Shown here piece after piece: positions 48,334-49,899 of a stretch of 49,899 bases of DNA. The stretch is from the NCBI GenBank assembly GCA_903927685.1, contig CAIYOB010001582.1, positions 1-49,899 on the forward strand. Direction: 5' to 3'. The DNA is from an uncultured Planctomycetaceae bacterium (lineage in GTDB: Bacteria > Planctomycetota > Planctomycetia > Pirellulales > Pirellulaceae). Position 1 is the first letter of the stretch. Every line of letters begins with the position of its first letter. The notes beneath the pieces were generated by a model. That model searched no databases, was not told where the DNA came from, and saw only the letters and a list, made by a program, of their open reading frames with translations. Both the position numbers and the translations under genes were made by a program.

Positions 48334-49667
48334 CCCGGACTCCTTCGCTGATCGATCACGCGGCGTGCTTTGCCTTCGCTGCGGGCCAGCGTCCGCGGCT
48401 CCACCAACCGGACCTCCAATTGGACGCCTACCGCCTGGCGAATCGCCCGGGACAGTCGGCCCTGCAATTCCTCCAACACGCCGATCCGGTCGCTGAACAT
48501 GTCCGGCGAGACCTCGATCTGCACCTCGACGCGGTCCGGGTCCTGCGGTTGACCGAGCACGATCTGGTAGTGCGGCAGTGTTCCCTCGACCGCCAGCAAC
48601 GCCGCCTCGATCTGGGCCGGGAACACATTAACCCCTTTGACGATGAACAGGTCGTCGCTACGGTGCGAAACGCGCCGGATCCGCCGCAGGGTCCGCCCAC
48701 ACGGGCACGGTCCCGGACAAATGGCCGTGATATCGCCCGTCCGGTACCGCACCATCGGCAGCGCCTGCTTGGACAGCGTCGTCAGCACCAGTTCTCCCGG
48801 CTCGCCCTCGGGCACCACCAGGCCCGTGCACGGATCGATCACTTCCGGGTAGAAGTGGTCTTCCAGCACGTGCAGCCCTTGATGCGCCGCGCATTCGGCC
48901 GCGACGCCCGGCCCGACGATCTCGGCCAGTCCATAGATATCAAAGGCCTCGATGCCGGCCGCTTGCTGGATCCGCTGCCGCATCTCTTCCGACCACGGCT
49001 CCGCCCCGAACACGCCGACGCGCAACCGCAGCGTCCGCAAATCGACGCCCAGTTCCCCGGCCCGGTCGGCGATATGCAGGAAGAAGCTGGGCGTGCAGCA
49101 GACCGCCGTCGTGCCGAAGTCCTGCATCACCACGATTTGCCGGTCCGTGTTTCCACCGGACATCGGAATCACGGTCGCCCCCAGCGCCTCGGCGCCGTAG
49201 TGGAACCCCAACCCGCCCGTGAACAATCCGTAGCCGTAGGCGTTTTGCAGCACGTCGCCCGAATGGATGCCAAACCAGGTCAAGACGCGGACCATGCACT
49301 CCGTCCACACCGCCAGATCAGATTGTGTGTAGGGGACCAAGACCTGTTTGCCGGTCGTCCCGCTGGACGCGTGCAACCGCACGATCTGGTCCAGCGGGAC
49401 CGCAAACAGTCCCGTGGGATACGCGTCTCGCAGATCGTCCTTGGTAATGAACGGCACCCGGGCGAGATCGGTCAGCGTCCGGATATCCTCCGGCGAGATC
49501 CCCGCGGCCGTCCAGTGCTGCCGATACCAGGGCACGCGGTCGCAGGCCCAGTGCACAGTCTGCCGCAGTCGCTCGAGTTGGAGTGTGATCCGTTGTTCGC
49601 GATCGAGCACGTCGGCTGCGGTGGCGGGTTGGCAGGATTGGGCTGCGGAGCGGTTTCCGTGCGTCAT
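48330..49667 (-). CDS. paaK: Phenylacetate-CoA ligase
   Basis: An AMP-forming ligase of 445 residues that activates phenylacetate (or another aryl acid) to its CoA thioester. The P-loop-like motif is HASSGTTGKQVLVPYT. Further signature blocks are SGGNTDRQIVVMQDFGTTA, FDIYGLAEIVGPGVAAEC and VRYRTGDITAI, with the C-terminal lid VSHRSDDLFIVKGVNVFP. All key motifs are intact and the length is typical. GGAGG precedes ATG 49667. Together with the ACT gene it forms an operon; it may act in catabolism of Phe-derived acids after indolepyruvate-type oxidoreductase, which is not in the window. Confidence 0.94.
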   Translation of the reverse strand: MTHGNRSAAQSCQPATAADVLDREQRITLQLERLRQTVHWACDRVPWYRQHWTAAGISPEDIRTLTDLARVPFITKDDLRDAYPTGLFAVPLDQIVRLHASSGTTGKQVLVPYTQSDLAVWTECMVRVLTWFGIHSGDVLQNAYGYGLFTGGLGFHYGAEALGATVIPMSGGNTDRQIVVMQDFGTTAVCCTPSFFLHIADRAGELGVDLRTLRLRVGVFGAEPWSEEMRQRIQQAAGIEAFDIYGLAEIVGPGVAAECAAHQGLHVLEDHFYPEVIDPCTGLVVPEGEPGELVLTTLSKQALPMVRYRTGDITAICPGPCPCGRTLRRIRRVSHRSDDLFIVKGVNVFPAQIEAALLAVEGTLPHYQIVLGQPQDPDRVEVQIEVSPDMFSDRIGVLEELQGRLSRAIRQAVGVQLEVRLVEPRTLARSEGKARRVIDQRRSPG

Positions 49668-49834
49668 GCGGGGGCCTCCAGGTCTGTCTATGCTAACATT
49701 TCCCGAACGCCTGTCACCCCTACGCCCCCACCCCGGTCCACAGCTTGACCTGCACTACACTCCATACCGCGTTCCAGGTCCAAGTCCATCGGCCCAGCCG
49801 CGAATGGTACGAGGTTCAGGACTCCGGATTGCCT

Positions 49835-49899
49835 GGGTGGCTGTGGTCGAGTGCAGCGAGCCCACAGTCCGCGGGCATTCCGGGGGCTCGCTGCACTCG
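49835..49899. repeat. Dispersed palindromic element (family I, copy D, cut by the window end)
   Basis: The left arm GGGTGGCTGTGGTCGAGTGC begins at 49835, followed by AGCGAGCCCAC. The right arm GGGGGCTCGCTGCACTCG reaches the last base. This is the least diverged left arm in the window. It lies upstream of paaK; 49668-49834 otherwise shows nothing notable. Confidence 0.7.

Overview
The window reads as a chromosomal segment of a planctomycete, most likely Pirellulales-like. It is GC-rich, so long antisense reading frames occur nearly everywhere. It carries family signatures typical of that phylum: formylglycine-type sulfatases, a DUF1549/DUF1553 + DUF1501 + pre-peptidase-C operon, a YTV-repeat Cys-rich secreted protein, a Minf_1886-family protein beside a PSP1/RicT protein, an HzsA-related multihaem protein, a planctomycete-type Ser/Thr kinase, and the dispersed repeat that translates as PKRQRVGP. 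No rRNA, tRNA, CRISPR array, IS transposase or phage gene was seen. The taxonomic call is inferred from gene content only.

Layout. 1-2160 (minus): the 5' part of a sulfatase and an RpoD-type sigma factor with its own terminator. 2696-5407 (plus): an SDR oxidoreductase and a secreted beta-helix protein. 5543-6829 (minus): TyrS. 7181-7773 (plus): a two-gene cassette of a small protein and a retropepsin-like protease. 7910-11195: cardiolipin synthase (minus) divergent from a CoA-disulfide reductase/rhodanese fusion (plus). 11192-14270 (minus): an outer-membrane porin and a spermidine-synthase-like protein. 14484-17501 (plus): the HzsA-related protein. 18186-22428 (plus): a PduS-like Fe-S flavoprotein, a PduT-like shell protein, an amidase and TruB. 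22537-23769 (plus): a DUF6786-like secreted protein. 27462-23795 (minus): a compact five-gene run RicT, Minf_1886, tail-anchored peptide, DUF4058, MFS. 27851-28264: a small zinc ribbon convergent with a dodecin. 29023-30600 (plus): the YTV protein. 33058-30713 (minus): DedA and CstA. 33369-40456 (plus): a membrane-inserted patatin, a kinase with a degenerate receiver domain, and a second sulfatase. 40585-42417 (plus): a fucosidase-like glycoside hydrolase. 42600-47886 (plus): DUF1549/1553, DUF1501, PPC. 49667-47890 (minus): phenylacetate-CoA ligase and a tandem-ACT protein.

How parts fit together. Two sulfatases, the GH29-like hydrolase and the beta-helix protein suggest use of sulfated polysaccharides. 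The PduS/PduT pair forms a potential electron conduit across a microcompartment shell, but no enzymatic core or other shell gene is present here. CoA-disulfide reductase/rhodanese, dodecin and RicT are redox, flavin and Fe-S housekeeping functions.

Most notable non-genic structure: at least three families of dispersed palindromic repeats occupy intergenic gaps. There is also a heptamer tandem repeat containing a sulfatase start codon, a leader-like hairpin between rpoD and the SDR gene, and a 15-bp palindrome inside the predicted promoter spacer of the PduS gene.
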